A stretch of 64,000 bases of DNA from Shewanella sp. KX20019 (GTDB lineage Bacteria; Pseudomonadota; Gammaproteobacteria; Enterobacterales; Shewanellaceae). The stretch covers positions 3,720,001-3,784,000 of the forward strand of contig NZ_CP068437.1 of NCBI RefSeq assembly GCF_016757755.1, given 5' to 3'. Of the stretch, positions 46,357 through 54,520 are shown piece after piece; within the stretch, counting starts at the first letter, position 1; every line of letters starts with the position of its first letter. The position numbers and the translations under genes were made by a program. The notes under the pieces are model-generated. The model saw only the letters and a list, made by a program, of their open reading frames with translations, did not search any database and had not been told where the DNA came from.

Positions 46357-46395
46357 AAAAAGGCCCCAAGTATTTAACACCTGGGGCCTTTTTAT
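46357..46395 (+). terminator. Terminator of isocitrate dehydrogenase gene
   Basis: AAAAAGGCCCCA (46357-46366 on) pairs with TGGGGCCTTTTT (46382-46393) around an ATTTAACAC loop, with a T-tract on the plus strand, 30 bp past the stop. It may also serve the convergent rlmM. Confidence 0.85.
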
Positions 46396-46419
46396 TAAGC
46401 AGTCTTAACTAATGTTAGT

Positions 46420-47502
46420 TTACGAAGAATGAGTCGGCTTTAAGCACAAATGCACGGTGACTTCGTCACGATCATGATAAAGGTGCTTAGCCGCCATACT
46501 AAAGTCCTTAATACCATTCTCTTTCAAAATATCTTCCATAGTGGCCAATATCGTCGACACCTCTTTATAACGCGTCTTCATTGGTAGCTTTAGGTTAAAT
46601 ATTGCTTCCTTAAACCAACCGTTAATCGCCCAAGCTTCGACGAGTTCAGCCACACGCGCTGGCTTCTCGATCATGTCGCAAACCAACCAAGTGATGTTCT
46701 TTCTCGGTGGTTCAAAACGGAAACCATCGGCTTGGTAATGCTTTACCTGACCTGTTTCCATTAACTTTTCATCCATCGCACCGTTGTCGACAGCTGCAAC
46801 GAACATACCACGCCTCACAAGCTGATATGTCCAGCCACCAGGACAAGCCCCTAAATCAACCGCTCTCATACCACTGCTAAGACGAGTCTCTTGCTCCTCT
46901 TTAGGAATAAAGTGAATAAAGGCTTCGTCGAGCTTTAAAGTAGATCGGCTTGGCGCATCTGCAGCAACTCTAAGACGTGGGATCCCCATAAAGTAAGGGG
47001 AGCTATTGTTACTTAATGACAGACCGACATAGGCCTGTCCAGGTCCGACAAAACAAACATGAATAATTGGGCGCTTAGAGTTTTCTTTATCCAGCAAGGT
47101 ACCCGATTTTCTTAATGCCTGTCTTAATGGTACGGTAAACTTACGGCAAAAATTAGACAGCTCTTTTGCTTCGTTAGTATCAGGCGTTTCAACACGTAAC
47201 TCACCCGCGTATTGGATGCCAGCTAGGGCCTCTACAATCGGTGAAATTCGGTCTTGTTCAGGTAACCCCTTCAACAGTGCTTTTGCTGCAAACATCTGTC
47301 TTGCAAAAATTAATGAATCCAAACTGATCTTCTTCGCCAGTATTTCAGCATCACCAGCTTGGAAGCACTGAAATATAACATAAGCATCGTTGGTGTTTGT
47401 TTTCACAAAACCACCAATATCATGCTCCGCTGCACGCTCTTGGATCTCTGCCGCGCAATCTTTCTCATAACCAGCACGGCAAAATAAAAATAGGTTTATC
47501 AT
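46420..47502 (-). CDS. rlmM: RlmM, 23S rRNA C2498 2'-O-ribose methyltransferase
   Basis: 360 aa from ATG at 47502 (MINLFLFCRAGYEKDCAAEI, AGGA upstream); seven extra codons in the longer frame are unlikely. N-terminal THUMP-like region and C-terminal Rossmann domain with MRAVDLGACPGGWTYQL, AVDNGAMD and VCDMIEKP. The sequence fits RlmM, which methylates C2498 of 23S rRNA before ribosome assembly. Confidence 0.93.
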   Translation of the reverse strand: MINLFLFCRAGYEKDCAAEIQERAAEHDIGGFVKTNTNDAYVIFQCFQAGDAEILAKKISLDSLIFARQMFAAKALLKGLPEQDRISPIVEALAGIQYAGELRVETPDTNEAKELSNFCRKFTVPLRQALRKSGTLLDKENSKRPIIHVCFVGPGQAYVGLSLSNNSSPYFMGIPRLRVAADAPSRSTLKLDEAFIHFIPKEEQETRLSSGMRAVDLGACPGGWTYQLVRRGMFVAAVDNGAMDEKLMETGQVKHYQADGFRFEPPRKNITWLVCDMIEKPARVAELVEAWAINGWFKEAIFNLKLPMKTRYKEVSTILATMEDILKENGIKDFSMAAKHLYHDRDEVTVHLCLKPTHSS

Positions 47503-47610
47503 TGAATTTCCTGAAGATAACAAATAAAAATAGCGGCCAACAAAATTGCTGCCCGCTATTTTACACTTTTACTGCTCACTAGTGTACTACCAGTGCAGTT
47601 AATGCCTAGT

Positions 47611-47997
47611 TTAGTCGAGCTCTTTAACTCTATTGCGCCACACTGCGACGGCAATAAGTAGCCATCCAAGTAGCAAACAAACGCCCCCTAATGGGGTAAT
47701 AGGGCCGGTCCACTTTGTGCCCAATAACGCATAGAGGTACAAAGAGCCAGAAAACAGCATAGTGCCGACAATAAATAGGTAGCCCGCCCAATCAAGCAAG
47801 CGTGATTTAAGCCAATGACCAGCAAAAGCCACTGCGATTAACGCAAACGTATGGTAGAACTGATACTCCACACCAAGATTAAAAATAGCGATCATCTCTG
47901 TGGTCGTCACATTCTTAAGACCGTGGGCACCAAAAGCCCCCAGCGCAACCGACATAAAACCACTCAACGCTGCCAATAATAAAAAACCATTACGCAT
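47611..47997 (-). CDS. DUF423 membrane protein (YgdD-like)
   Basis: 128 aa with four membrane helices. The N-terminus LLLAALSGFMSVALGAFGAHGLK and the FSGSLYLYAL stretch are DUF423 marks. Function unknown. Often found next to rlmM in gammaproteobacteria, as here. Confidence 0.9.
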   Translation of the reverse strand: MRNGFLLLAALSGFMSVALGAFGAHGLKNVTTTEMIAIFNLGVEYQFYHTFALIAVAFAGHWLKSRLLDWAGYLFIVGTMLFSGSLYLYALLGTKWTGPITPLGGVCLLLGWLLIAVAVWRNRVKELD

Positions 47998-48064
47998 TTA
48001 GCCTCCAAATTATCATCGGCATCAAAGCCGAGAAAAAAAATTAAGTTACTGCTACCTCAAAGCA

Positions 48065-48805
48065 TCAGTGCTTAATAAACGCTTGGATAACTGAGATAGC
48101 TTGCGCTAGATTAGCGTCAAGTGTGGTACCTGACGACTTCCTTGGTTTAAAACTATGATCGCCATCCGTTAACCAATGCAATTGTACCTTGTCCATCACC
48201 GGCCAAGTCTCAACCAAGCCTTTATGGCCAAACTTATCTCTTTCACCTTGGATGACCAATATAGGCGCGCTGCATTTTTCGATAGGCTCTAAGCGCGGCT
48301 CACCGCCCTTTAGCGGAATAAATGGGTAACCTAAACAGACTACACCATCAACAGCGAGGCTTTCAGCCAGAATGGCCGACATGCGCCCTCCCATCGACTT
48401 ACCTACCAAATAGATTTTACGAGGCATAAACTGGCGCTTAAAAATACTCAGTTGCAACGCATAATCAGCGATCAGTTTGGGAGCTCTGTCTGGCGGACGC
48501 CGTTTACCATCAATGGCATTGGCGCGCATGTAAGGAAAATTGAAGCGTACAATACGTAGATTGGCTGCATTACCGAGTCCTAGGCCGTTTGCTATTGTGG
48601 TCATAAATTCATGATGCATGTTAGCGCCAGCACCGTGAGCAAATACGATTAAAGTATCGCAATGACCTTCACTTTCTATACTAAAAGGTTCAAGCAGGTA
48701 TTGGCTGGCATCAAATGCGAGAGCCTCATCTGCTATTTCAGCCACAGCTTCTGTAAGAGTGCCTTCTAAATAAGCTTGTTTTAAACTATCCGGTAAGGAG
48801 CTCAC
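48065..48805 (-). CDS. Alpha/beta hydrolase (KANL3/Tex30-like)
   Basis: 246 aa from GTG at 48805, which has GAGGAG seven bases upstream. Nucleophile Ser in VGKSMGGRM, oxyanion AHGAGANMHHEFM, Asp in QGERDKFG and His in DGDHSFKPRK complete the triad. It resembles the Tex30/KANL3-like hydrolases. The start lies inside the end of gcvA (20-base overlap), so it is co-transcribed and coupled. A longer frame exists inside gcvA but is not a real start. Confidence 0.85.
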   Translation of the reverse strand: MSSLPDSLKQAYLEGTLTEAVAEIADEALAFDASQYLLEPFSIESEGHCDTLIVFAHGAGANMHHEFMTTIANGLGLGNAANLRIVRFNFPYMRANAIDGKRRPPDRAPKLIADYALQLSIFKRQFMPRKIYLVGKSMGGRMSAILAESLAVDGVVCLGYPFIPLKGGEPRLEPIEKCSAPILVIQGERDKFGHKGLVETWPVMDKVQLHWLTDGDHSFKPRKSSGTTLDANLAQAISVIQAFIKH

Positions 48806-49697
48806 TGCGAGTCTCCTCTTCAAACATATCCAACATCCACTCTCTAAAGGCAGCGACTTTACCAATTTCTGCATGATTTTGTTGGCAAACCAAATAATAT
48901 GCATTTTTGCTGACTAAAACTTCAGGGAAAGGACACACCAAGCGTCCTGCCTTTATGTCTGGTCTCGCCAACACACTGTAACCTAGCGCCACACCTTGCC
49001 CATGAGCGGCCGCTTGCAATACCAGTGAAGAATGACTAAATATGGGACCTTGATTCACATTAATATCAGTAATTCCACATTGTCTAAACCAAGCTTGCCA
49101 ATATTGGCGGTTAGAATCATGTAATAGAGTATGGTTTTTCAAATCACTGGGCTTCTCAAGTGGCTTGGGTCCGTTAAGTAACATCGGTGAACACACTGGA
49201 ATTAACACCTCATTACGCAGTTTATCTGCCCGTACCCCACTCCAGTTTCCAAGCCCATAATAAATGGCAACATCAACGTCATCGGTTAGCGATCCATCCT
49301 CATTATCAACGGCCTTAATTCGCACATCGATATCGGGATTTTTCTCGGTAAACTTTGCGAGCCGAGGCACTAACCATTGAATCGCAAAACTCGGTGAAGT
49401 CGCTACAGTTAAGGATCCGATGGCACTTCTGGCAAGTAAACGGTCGGTCGCATCGGCGAGCTGTGTAAAGATATCTTTGATATCAAGAAAGTATCCTTGT
49501 CCCTCTTCTGTTAACAACAAAGAGCGATTTTTACGTCTAAATAACTTTAACCCTAAATACTCTTCTAATGCCTTAATTTGATGACTTACTGCCGCCTGAG
49601 TAACAAACAGTTCCTCCGCCGCCCGTGTAAAGCTCAAATGCCTCGCTGCTGCCTCAAATGCTTTGACAGCATTAAGGGGGGGTAGTCGTCTAGCCAT
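48786..49697 (-). CDS. gcvA: GcvA, LysR-type glycine-cleavage regulator
   Basis: 303 aa from ATG at 49697 (MARRLPPLNAVKAF; a TTG three codons upstream is not needed). The LysR helix-turn-helix (FTRAAEELFVTQAAVSHQIKALEEYLGLKLF) is followed by the substrate-binding domain (VDVAIYYGLGNWSGVRADKL and QGPIFSHSSLVLQAAAHGQGVALG). It is very close to E. coli GcvA, which controls gcvTHP with glycine and purines. The glycine-cleavage genes are not in this window. Confidence 0.93.
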   Translation of the reverse strand: MARRLPPLNAVKAFEAAARHLSFTRAAEELFVTQAAVSHQIKALEEYLGLKLFRRKNRSLLLTEEGQGYFLDIKDIFTQLADATDRLLARSAIGSLTVATSPSFAIQWLVPRLAKFTEKNPDIDVRIKAVDNEDGSLTDDVDVAIYYGLGNWSGVRADKLRNEVLIPVCSPMLLNGPKPLEKPSDLKNHTLLHDSNRQYWQAWFRQCGITDINVNQGPIFSHSSLVLQAAAHGQGVALGYSVLARPDIKAGRLVCPFPEVLVSKNAYYLVCQQNHAEIGKVAAFREWMLDMFEEETRSELLTG

Positions 49698-49791
49698 AGT
49701 GATCAATATCTCGTTTTTTGATTAGTTTTTCTAATGAGCATTGTTACATTTTATCGTTTGTAAAGACCAGCGATTTTGGTTAAATTTTGCA

Positions 49792-49861
49792 CCAACGAAA
49801 TGATACTCGTTGGACAACCTCTACGACGTAATTGGGGAGTGTCTAACAACCCAAATTTTTT
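49792..49861 (+). promoter_or_regulatory. Structured leader divergent from gcvA
   Basis: Two hairpins precede the small gene at 49881: CCAACGA/TCGTTGG (49792-49798/49807-49813) and AATTGGG paired imperfectly with CCCAAATT, followed by a TTTTTT run at about 49855-49861. The second looks like an attenuator or an sRNA end. In enterics the gcvB sRNA is divergent from gcvA, but the GU-rich GcvB core is not seen here. Confidence 0.4.
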
Positions 49862-49880
49862 AGCCTGGAGGCTATCGAAC

Positions 49881-50114
49881 ATGTTAAACCTAAAATCTAT
49901 CTTTGTGCTCGCTCTTCTATCAGCTTCTGCCACTGTTAGCGCAGATGAAGTCACGCTCGATACCACTGATCTTGAAGCAACATTAACCGCTAACCTAGCA
50001 GAGAGCATGGAATTAATGCAGCTACAGCTAACGACAGAGTTAAGCACTATGCTGGTTGCCGATGAGCAAAAGCAAGATAATAAAGAAACAGCTTCTGTTC
50101 AGCTAGCTGACTAA
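49881..50114 (+). CDS. Small secreted protein downstream of the structured leader
   Basis: 77 aa. Signal peptide (MLNLKSIFVLALLSASATVSAD), then a mostly helical acidic mature part rich in Thr, Leu and Glu (DTTDLEATLTANLAESMELMQLQLTTELS). ATG at 49881 has GGAGG nine bases upstream. No family recognised. It is divergent from gcvA. Confidence 0.65.
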   Translation: MLNLKSIFVLALLSASATVSADEVTLDTTDLEATLTANLAESMELMQLQLTTELSTMLVADEQKQDNKETASVQLAD

Positions 50115-50263
50115 TTACTTTTATGACGCGATAGCGAACCACATATCCAAGTGTTCGTTAAAGCTATAAATAACGCAGTATGACGCTCTCTGGCACTTTA
50201 ATTACACATTAAAGCAATCGCCATCAATGGAGCTAGCCTCAGTCTTGCTGTTAACATATAAAA

Positions 50264-50290
50264 AAACCACCGCTAAAGGTGGTTTTTTTG
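50264..50290 (+). terminator. Terminator after the 77-aa secreted protein
   Basis: AAACCACC (50264-50271) pairs with GGTGGTTT (50278-50285) and is followed by more Ts, then TGTG. About 150 bp after the stop. Confidence 0.75.
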
Positions 50291-50320
50291 TGTCTACTGA
50301 AAAACTTTCAATTTCTGCCA

Positions 50321-50353
50321 TAAAAAAACGACTATTTAAGTCGCTTTTTTATG
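50321..50353 (-). terminator. Possible thiI terminator
   Basis: TAAAAAAACGACT and AGTCGCTTTTTTA flank an ATTTA loop (CGACT 50329-50333 with AGTCG 50339-50343). On the minus strand it ends in a T-run, 21 bp after the thiI stop. Confidence 0.65.
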
Positions 50354-50373
50354 GAGAAGAGCAGCTGTTATGG

Positions 50374-51828
50374 TTAAGGGCGATAAACCTTAACATTACT
50401 GTAGCCTTGCTCTTGTAGATAAAGCGCCTGTAGCTTACTCATCACACCACGGTCGCAATACAATAAATAGGTCTTCTCTTTATTAAGATCGGCAAATTGT
50501 GTCGCTAGCTTATAAAAAGGTATGGTTTGGATCTCTATGCCCTCAATCTCGAGCGGGTCCTTCTCCTCCTCCTCCGGCGCACGCACATCAATAATAATTT
50601 CATCTGTATTGATGTCAGCAACCGTTTCAGCTTCCGTTATTTTGGTGTCCATTTGAGCCGCTATCTCTCTAATATCCATAACAACAGCATCTGCAATAAC
50701 TCTATCTAACAAGTCTTCTGAGAACTTAGCTTCTTCAGCTTCAACTTTTGCCAATACCGCTTTCACTGTTGGTTTTTGCGAAATCACACCGCAATACTCA
50801 GGGATAGTTTTAGCAAAATCTTCGGTACCAATTCTACGGCAGATATCAATAATGTCTTGCTTATCCATGGCAATGAGCGGACGTAATATTAGTTGCTCTG
50901 TGCAGCGGTCAATAACGTTCAGGTTAGTCAGCGTTTGACTAGAGACCTGCCCCATAGCTTCACCAGTCACTAATGCTTGAATGCCCATTTTATCCGCAAT
51001 TCGAGCTGCCGTTTTCATCATCATGCGTTTAAGTACCACACCCATTTGTCCGTTGTCGACTCGCTCTAAAATCTCCTGTACGACAGGGTCAAACGGCACA
51101 GAGATAAACTTAACCTTATGTGACTCACCATATTTCTGCCACAAATGGTAAGCCACCTGCTTCACACCAATCTCGTGCTGATCGCCACCTAAATTGAAGA
51201 AACAGTAATGAGTACGAGAGCCACGCTTGATGAATTGGTAACTGGAAACACCAGAATCAAAGCCACCAGAAATTAATGACAACACATCCTCTTGGGTGGC
51301 CATTGGGTAACCACCAAGACCTTGAATGCGCTTATCGACAAGATAAAGTTGTTCGTTATCAATCTCGAGATTGACCGTCATGTCAGGGTTCTTCAGGCGA
51401 ACACCAGCGGCTTCAGTAAACTGGTTTAGTCCACCGCCAACATAACGCTCAACTTCAATCGAGTTAAAGTCATGCTTACCTACACGTTTTACACGTACGC
51501 AGAACGTCTTGCCAGCAAGCTCGTCTTTATAGACGGCCAGTGTTTGCTGATAGATATCATCAACTGATTCAAAGGTGCTCACATTCACTTGCAACACATG
51601 TGCAATACCAGGGATACAGCCTAAACGCTCGGCAAAAGCTTCAACCAGATCCGGTCTATCATCTGGCACCATAACCATGATTTTGTCCCATTGGCGTTGT
51701 ACTTTGGCAGACTCATCTACTTTTTTAAGTACATTACGAATGTTGGTTTCAAGCATTTTGGTAAAACGCATTCTTACCGGCTTGCTTTTCATCATGATTT
51801 CAGGAAACAGTTTTACGATAAATTTCAT
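50374..51828 (-). CDS. thiI: ThiI, tRNA 4-thiouridine synthase with rhodanese domain
   Basis: 484 aa, the full-length gammaproteobacterial form. N-terminal NFLD/THUMP region (about 1-165), PP-loop ATPase SGGFDSGVSS, then a C-terminal rhodanese domain (about 390-484) whose Cys in LLYCDRGVMS takes the persulphide. It makes 4-thiouridine at U8 of tRNAs and supplies sulphur for the thiazole of thiamine in forms with rhodanese. No thiamine riboswitch is apparent upstream. Confidence 0.95.
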   Translation of the reverse strand: MKFIVKLFPEIMMKSKPVRMRFTKMLETNIRNVLKKVDESAKVQRQWDKIMVMVPDDRPDLVEAFAERLGCIPGIAHVLQVNVSTFESVDDIYQQTLAVYKDELAGKTFCVRVKRVGKHDFNSIEVERYVGGGLNQFTEAAGVRLKNPDMTVNLEIDNEQLYLVDKRIQGLGGYPMATQEDVLSLISGGFDSGVSSYQFIKRGSRTHYCFFNLGGDQHEIGVKQVAYHLWQKYGESHKVKFISVPFDPVVQEILERVDNGQMGVVLKRMMMKTAARIADKMGIQALVTGEAMGQVSSQTLTNLNVIDRCTEQLILRPLIAMDKQDIIDICRRIGTEDFAKTIPEYCGVISQKPTVKAVLAKVEAEEAKFSEDLLDRVIADAVVMDIREIAAQMDTKITEAETVADINTDEIIIDVRAPEEEEKDPLEIEGIEIQTIPFYKLATQFADLNKEKTYLLYCDRGVMSKLQALYLQEQGYSNVKVYRP

Positions 51829-51886
51829 TGATCTTCCGCGGGGACAAGTTTAAACAGCAATTTGTCGATTATAACAATATCTAGCC

Positions 51887-51916
51887 ACAATTGCGTATAG
51901 CCATATACGCAATTGT
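51887..51916. repeat. Perfect 13-bp inverted repeat
   Basis: ACAATTGCGTATA (51887-51899) with TATACGCAATTGT (51904-51916), a GCCA spacer. It lies 59 bp upstream of thiI and 63 bp before a micro-ORF on the other strand. Without a T-tract it looks like an operator or a mobile-element end rather than a terminator. Confidence 0.6.
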
Positions 51917-51978
51917 CATGACAAAAAGTAAAAATAGTGAGTACACATTTGATAAAACGCTGTCATGGGAGGAGTTTA

Positions 51979-52023
51979 TGGACAATATTTTCATTGAGTA
52001 CAAGCTAAAGAAAAGCGGGTAAG
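51979..52023 (+). CDS. Putative 14-residue micro-ORF with strong ribosome site
   Basis: ATG at 51979 reads MDNIFIEYKLKKSG and stops at 52021-52023. GGGAGGAG lies four bases before the ATG. A 10-bp hairpin (CGGGTAAGCA/TGCTTACCCG, 52016-52025/52034-52043) overlaps its stop codon, as in a compact leader-peptide-attenuator pair. No gene follows in this direction. It could be a peptide gene, an attenuator remnant, or chance. Confidence 0.3.
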
Positions 52024-52046
52024 CACCTTTAGCTGCTTACCCGTTT
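52016..52046 (+). terminator. Hairpin over the end of the micro-ORF
   Basis: A 10-bp perfect stem CGGGTAAGCA (52016-52025) with TGCTTACCCG (52034-52043), followed by TTT. Weak T-tract. Confidence 0.5.
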
Positions 52047-52118
52047 AACGACTCCCCCCATCCGACCTGAAGATGCAGGATTCGGTGAGATGGGTATAAA
52101 TTCGCTAATCTTCTAAGT

Positions 52119-53087
52119 TTATTGAGAAACTTGGATCTCATCTGACTCTTTAGGTTTACCTTGCTCGATAGCAATTTCAACCCGGCGATTACGCGCCCTA
52201 TTGGCCTGAGAGTTATTTTTAACTAACGGCGCAGATGAAGCCATGCCCACCACTTTCAACCGCATCTGGTCAAAGCCTTTCACTTTTATCATCTCATGGG
52301 CAACCGCCACCGCACGTTTACTCGAGAGATCCCTATTTGAGCTATAGAGCTCATTAGAAATATTCCAATCGTCCGTATGCCCCGACACGGTCACAATACC
52401 GGGTACATCTTTTAGCAACTCACCCACACGCCTAACGATTGGCTTAAAGCGCGGCTGCAAAAAGCCTGAACCTGACGCAAATGCGCCTTTTTCACGGATC
52501 CGAATAATAATCTGTTGTCCGAGCGATTCAATTTCGATGGCGCCATCAACGATCTCTTTATTCAGCTCTTGAGCCATCTTTTTAACTTGCTGATTGATTT
52601 TATCTTGCGCTGCTGCCTCTGCTTTTGTCGCTTCGCTTTGTGCGTCGGCGGCTGACTTGGCTTGCGCCTTGGCATCTTCTTGCTCTTGCGCCGTAGACGA
52701 TGATTCGCCTCCACGTTGCTCGCCACGCTGCTGCTGTACACCACCGGCACTATCATCTTCGCCCGCTTGAAACTCTAGCATTGGCTCGGTCATTTCATTA
52801 GTTTGCTGATTGATAATTTCGATTGGCGTCGATTCAGGCCGACCCGGTCTAAACTCTAACGCTATGACCGAGGTCCCTTTGGGAATATCTTTCACTTCCA
52901 CTTTATTCTGTACACCAAATGCATACTTCATCGAACCTGCAATCTGCTTAAATTTCATCACATCCATTTCAGAGAAAGCCAGCAGCAAGACGAAAAAACA
53001 CATAAGCAAGGACATTAAGTCAGCAAAAGTTGCTAGCCAAAGCGGGGCTCCAGCTGGCGGACAGTCACATTTGACTTTTTTGGCCAT
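52119..53087 (-). CDS. pomB: PomB/MotB-like flagellar stator protein
   Basis: 322 aa. One N-terminal membrane helix with the ion-binding Asp in FADLMSLLMCFFVLLLAF (Asp23), a Gln/Ala/Glu-rich linker (about 110-180), and an OmpA/MotB peptidoglycan-binding domain (VSGHTDDWNISNELYSSNRDLSSKRA). The sequence fits the Na+-driven PomB of Vibrio and Shewanella more than the H+-driven MotB. It follows pomA by 4 bp and so is coupled. Confidence 0.92.
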   Translation of the reverse strand: MAKKVKCDCPPAGAPLWLATFADLMSLLMCFFVLLLAFSEMDVMKFKQIAGSMKYAFGVQNKVEVKDIPKGTSVIALEFRPGRPESTPIEIINQQTNEMTEPMLEFQAGEDDSAGGVQQQRGEQRGGESSSTAQEQEDAKAQAKSAADAQSEATKAEAAAQDKINQQVKKMAQELNKEIVDGAIEIESLGQQIIIRIREKGAFASGSGFLQPRFKPIVRRVGELLKDVPGIVTVSGHTDDWNISNELYSSNRDLSSKRAVAVAHEMIKVKGFDQMRLKVVGMASSAPLVKNNSQANRARNRRVEIAIEQGKPKESDEIQVSQ

Positions 53088-53091
53088 CGAA

Positions 53092-53859
53092 CTATGCCCC
53101 GTCCATAGTATTTATGCTACGAGATTTTTCAGAGAGATAATTCTTAAGGAAACCTTCGATAACACGGGGGTTTTGACCGTCTTGAATGGCTAATACGGCA
53201 TCCATAATCAAGTTACGGTTCAGCATCTCTTCATTCATTCGAAGCGATAGCTTATCAGCAATCGGAATCGCCACCATGTTGGCAACTACCGCGCCATAAA
53301 GTGTCGTAAGCAAGGCGACCGCCATTGCTGGACCAATAGATTTTGGGTCATCCATATTAGACAACATACCCACGAGTCCAATCAGCGTACCAATCATGCC
53401 CATTGCTGGTGCAACATCACCTATCGATTTAAAAATACCGATACCAGTTTTGTGACGCTCCTCGGTTAATGCAATATCTTTTTCTAACGCACTTCTCACC
53501 ACATCACCGTCGTGGCCATCAACTAACATATCAATGGCTTTTTGCATAAAGCTGTTGTTAATTTCAGCCTCTTCCAACGCCAAGAAACCACCTTTACGTG
53601 CCGCATCGGCCATCGTAATTGACTGCTCAATTAGCTCTTCAGGTTTATCAATTTTGAAAATAAATGCTTTGGCAGCAATTTTGGCTGATCCAAGAAATTG
53701 CTTAAGGTTATATTTCATCATCACGACAAATAACGAACCTATCATGACAATTAAGATTGAAGGTACATTGATGAAAATACCGATCCCGCCGCCGCTTGCC
53801 ATCGCCATGATAACAAACGCAAATGCGCCAATCAGTCCTATTAGGGTTGCTAAATCCAA
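53092..53859 (-). CDS. pomA: PomA/MotA-like flagellar stator protein
   Basis: 255 aa with four membrane helices. ASGGGIGIFINVPSILIVMIGSLFVVMM and GIFKSIGDVAPAMGMIGTLIGLVGMLSNMDDPKSIGPAMAVALLTTLYGAVVANM match PomA. With PomB it forms the stator whose Na+ flow turns the rotor. TTG start at 53859 is well supported by GAGGAG five bases upstream. Confidence 0.93.
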   Translation of the reverse strand: MDLATLIGLIGAFAFVIMAMASGGGIGIFINVPSILIVMIGSLFVVMMKYNLKQFLGSAKIAAKAFIFKIDKPEELIEQSITMADAARKGGFLALEEAEINNSFMQKAIDMLVDGHDGDVVRSALEKDIALTEERHKTGIGIFKSIGDVAPAMGMIGTLIGLVGMLSNMDDPKSIGPAMAVALLTTLYGAVVANMVAIPIADKLSLRMNEEMLNRNLIMDAVLAIQDGQNPRVIEGFLKNYLSEKSRSINTMDGA

Positions 53860-54280
53860 AACCGCTCCTCAAATACCCATCTATTCGCTAAACAACTGCA
53901 ATCGAATGCTGTCCACATTATTTAACCTGAATTTAGGTTAAATATTCAAACGCTAGTCTACTAGAAACCTAGCGACAATATTACGCTGTCATCATGACAG
54001 CAAGCATCAACTAAGCAAACGGCTAAATAGCACACACATTTTCATTATTACACCTAATATAGCGACCAAAGTTAAGATCTCTTGAGTGATATTTCCCGCA
54101 ATTGTTACGCTATTTCCGTTAAAATAGAGCCCAACAGCATAAATAACTTATCGCTATAACGAGTTGAGTGGATGATTTATGCTCGAAAGCGTGCTTTTGT
54201 GCAAATACTCAACGGCTTAATTTGACCCTTGTGCCCTGCTGATATACTTTGTGTATCGCTTAATTCTAGGAATGATCATC
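53860..54280. other. Intergenic region between pomA and xseB
   Basis: 421 bp between divergent genes, holding the promoters of pomAB and the xseB-ispA-dxs operon. No gene is seen; small open frames here lack ribosome sites, and I could not fix a promoter with confidence. Confidence 0.5.
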
Positions 54281-54520
54281 GTGGCAAAAAAACCTGAAAA
54301 CCTCTCTTTTGAAGAATCACTTTCCGAGCTAGAAAAAATCGTTGCAGACCTAGAGCACGGCGACGTGTCCCTCGATGATGCGTTAAAACAGTTCGAACGT
54401 GGAATTAAGCTGGTAAGAAATAGCCAAAGTAAACTTGAAAATGCACAGCAAAAAGTGGCTGTGCTAATGACAGATGAGGGTGTCGACACCTTGAAGCCTT
54501 ATGACATAGAGGGTGAGTAA
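54281..54520 (+). CDS. xseB: XseB, exodeoxyribonuclease VII small subunit
   Basis: 79 aa with the conserved FEESLSELEKIVADLEHGDVSLDDALKQFERGIKLVRNSQSKLENAQQKV. With XseA it degrades single-stranded DNA. GTG at 54281 is preferred: AGGA is nine bases upstream, while an ATG at 54272 is too near that site and an ATG at 54251 lies in front of it. First gene of xseB-ispA-dxs. Confidence 0.92.
   Translation: MAKKPENLSFEESLSELEKIVADLEHGDVSLDDALKQFERGIKLVRNSQSKLENAQQKVAVLMTDEGVDTLKPYDIEGE

Noticed and set aside
49707..49880. gcvB sRNA gene
   Set aside because: Position fits, but the GU-rich GcvB seed region is not present; only a general structured leader can be claimed.
51829..51886. Thiamine riboswitch upstream of thiI
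   Set aside because: No CUGAGA or ACCUGA-type core was found in the leader.
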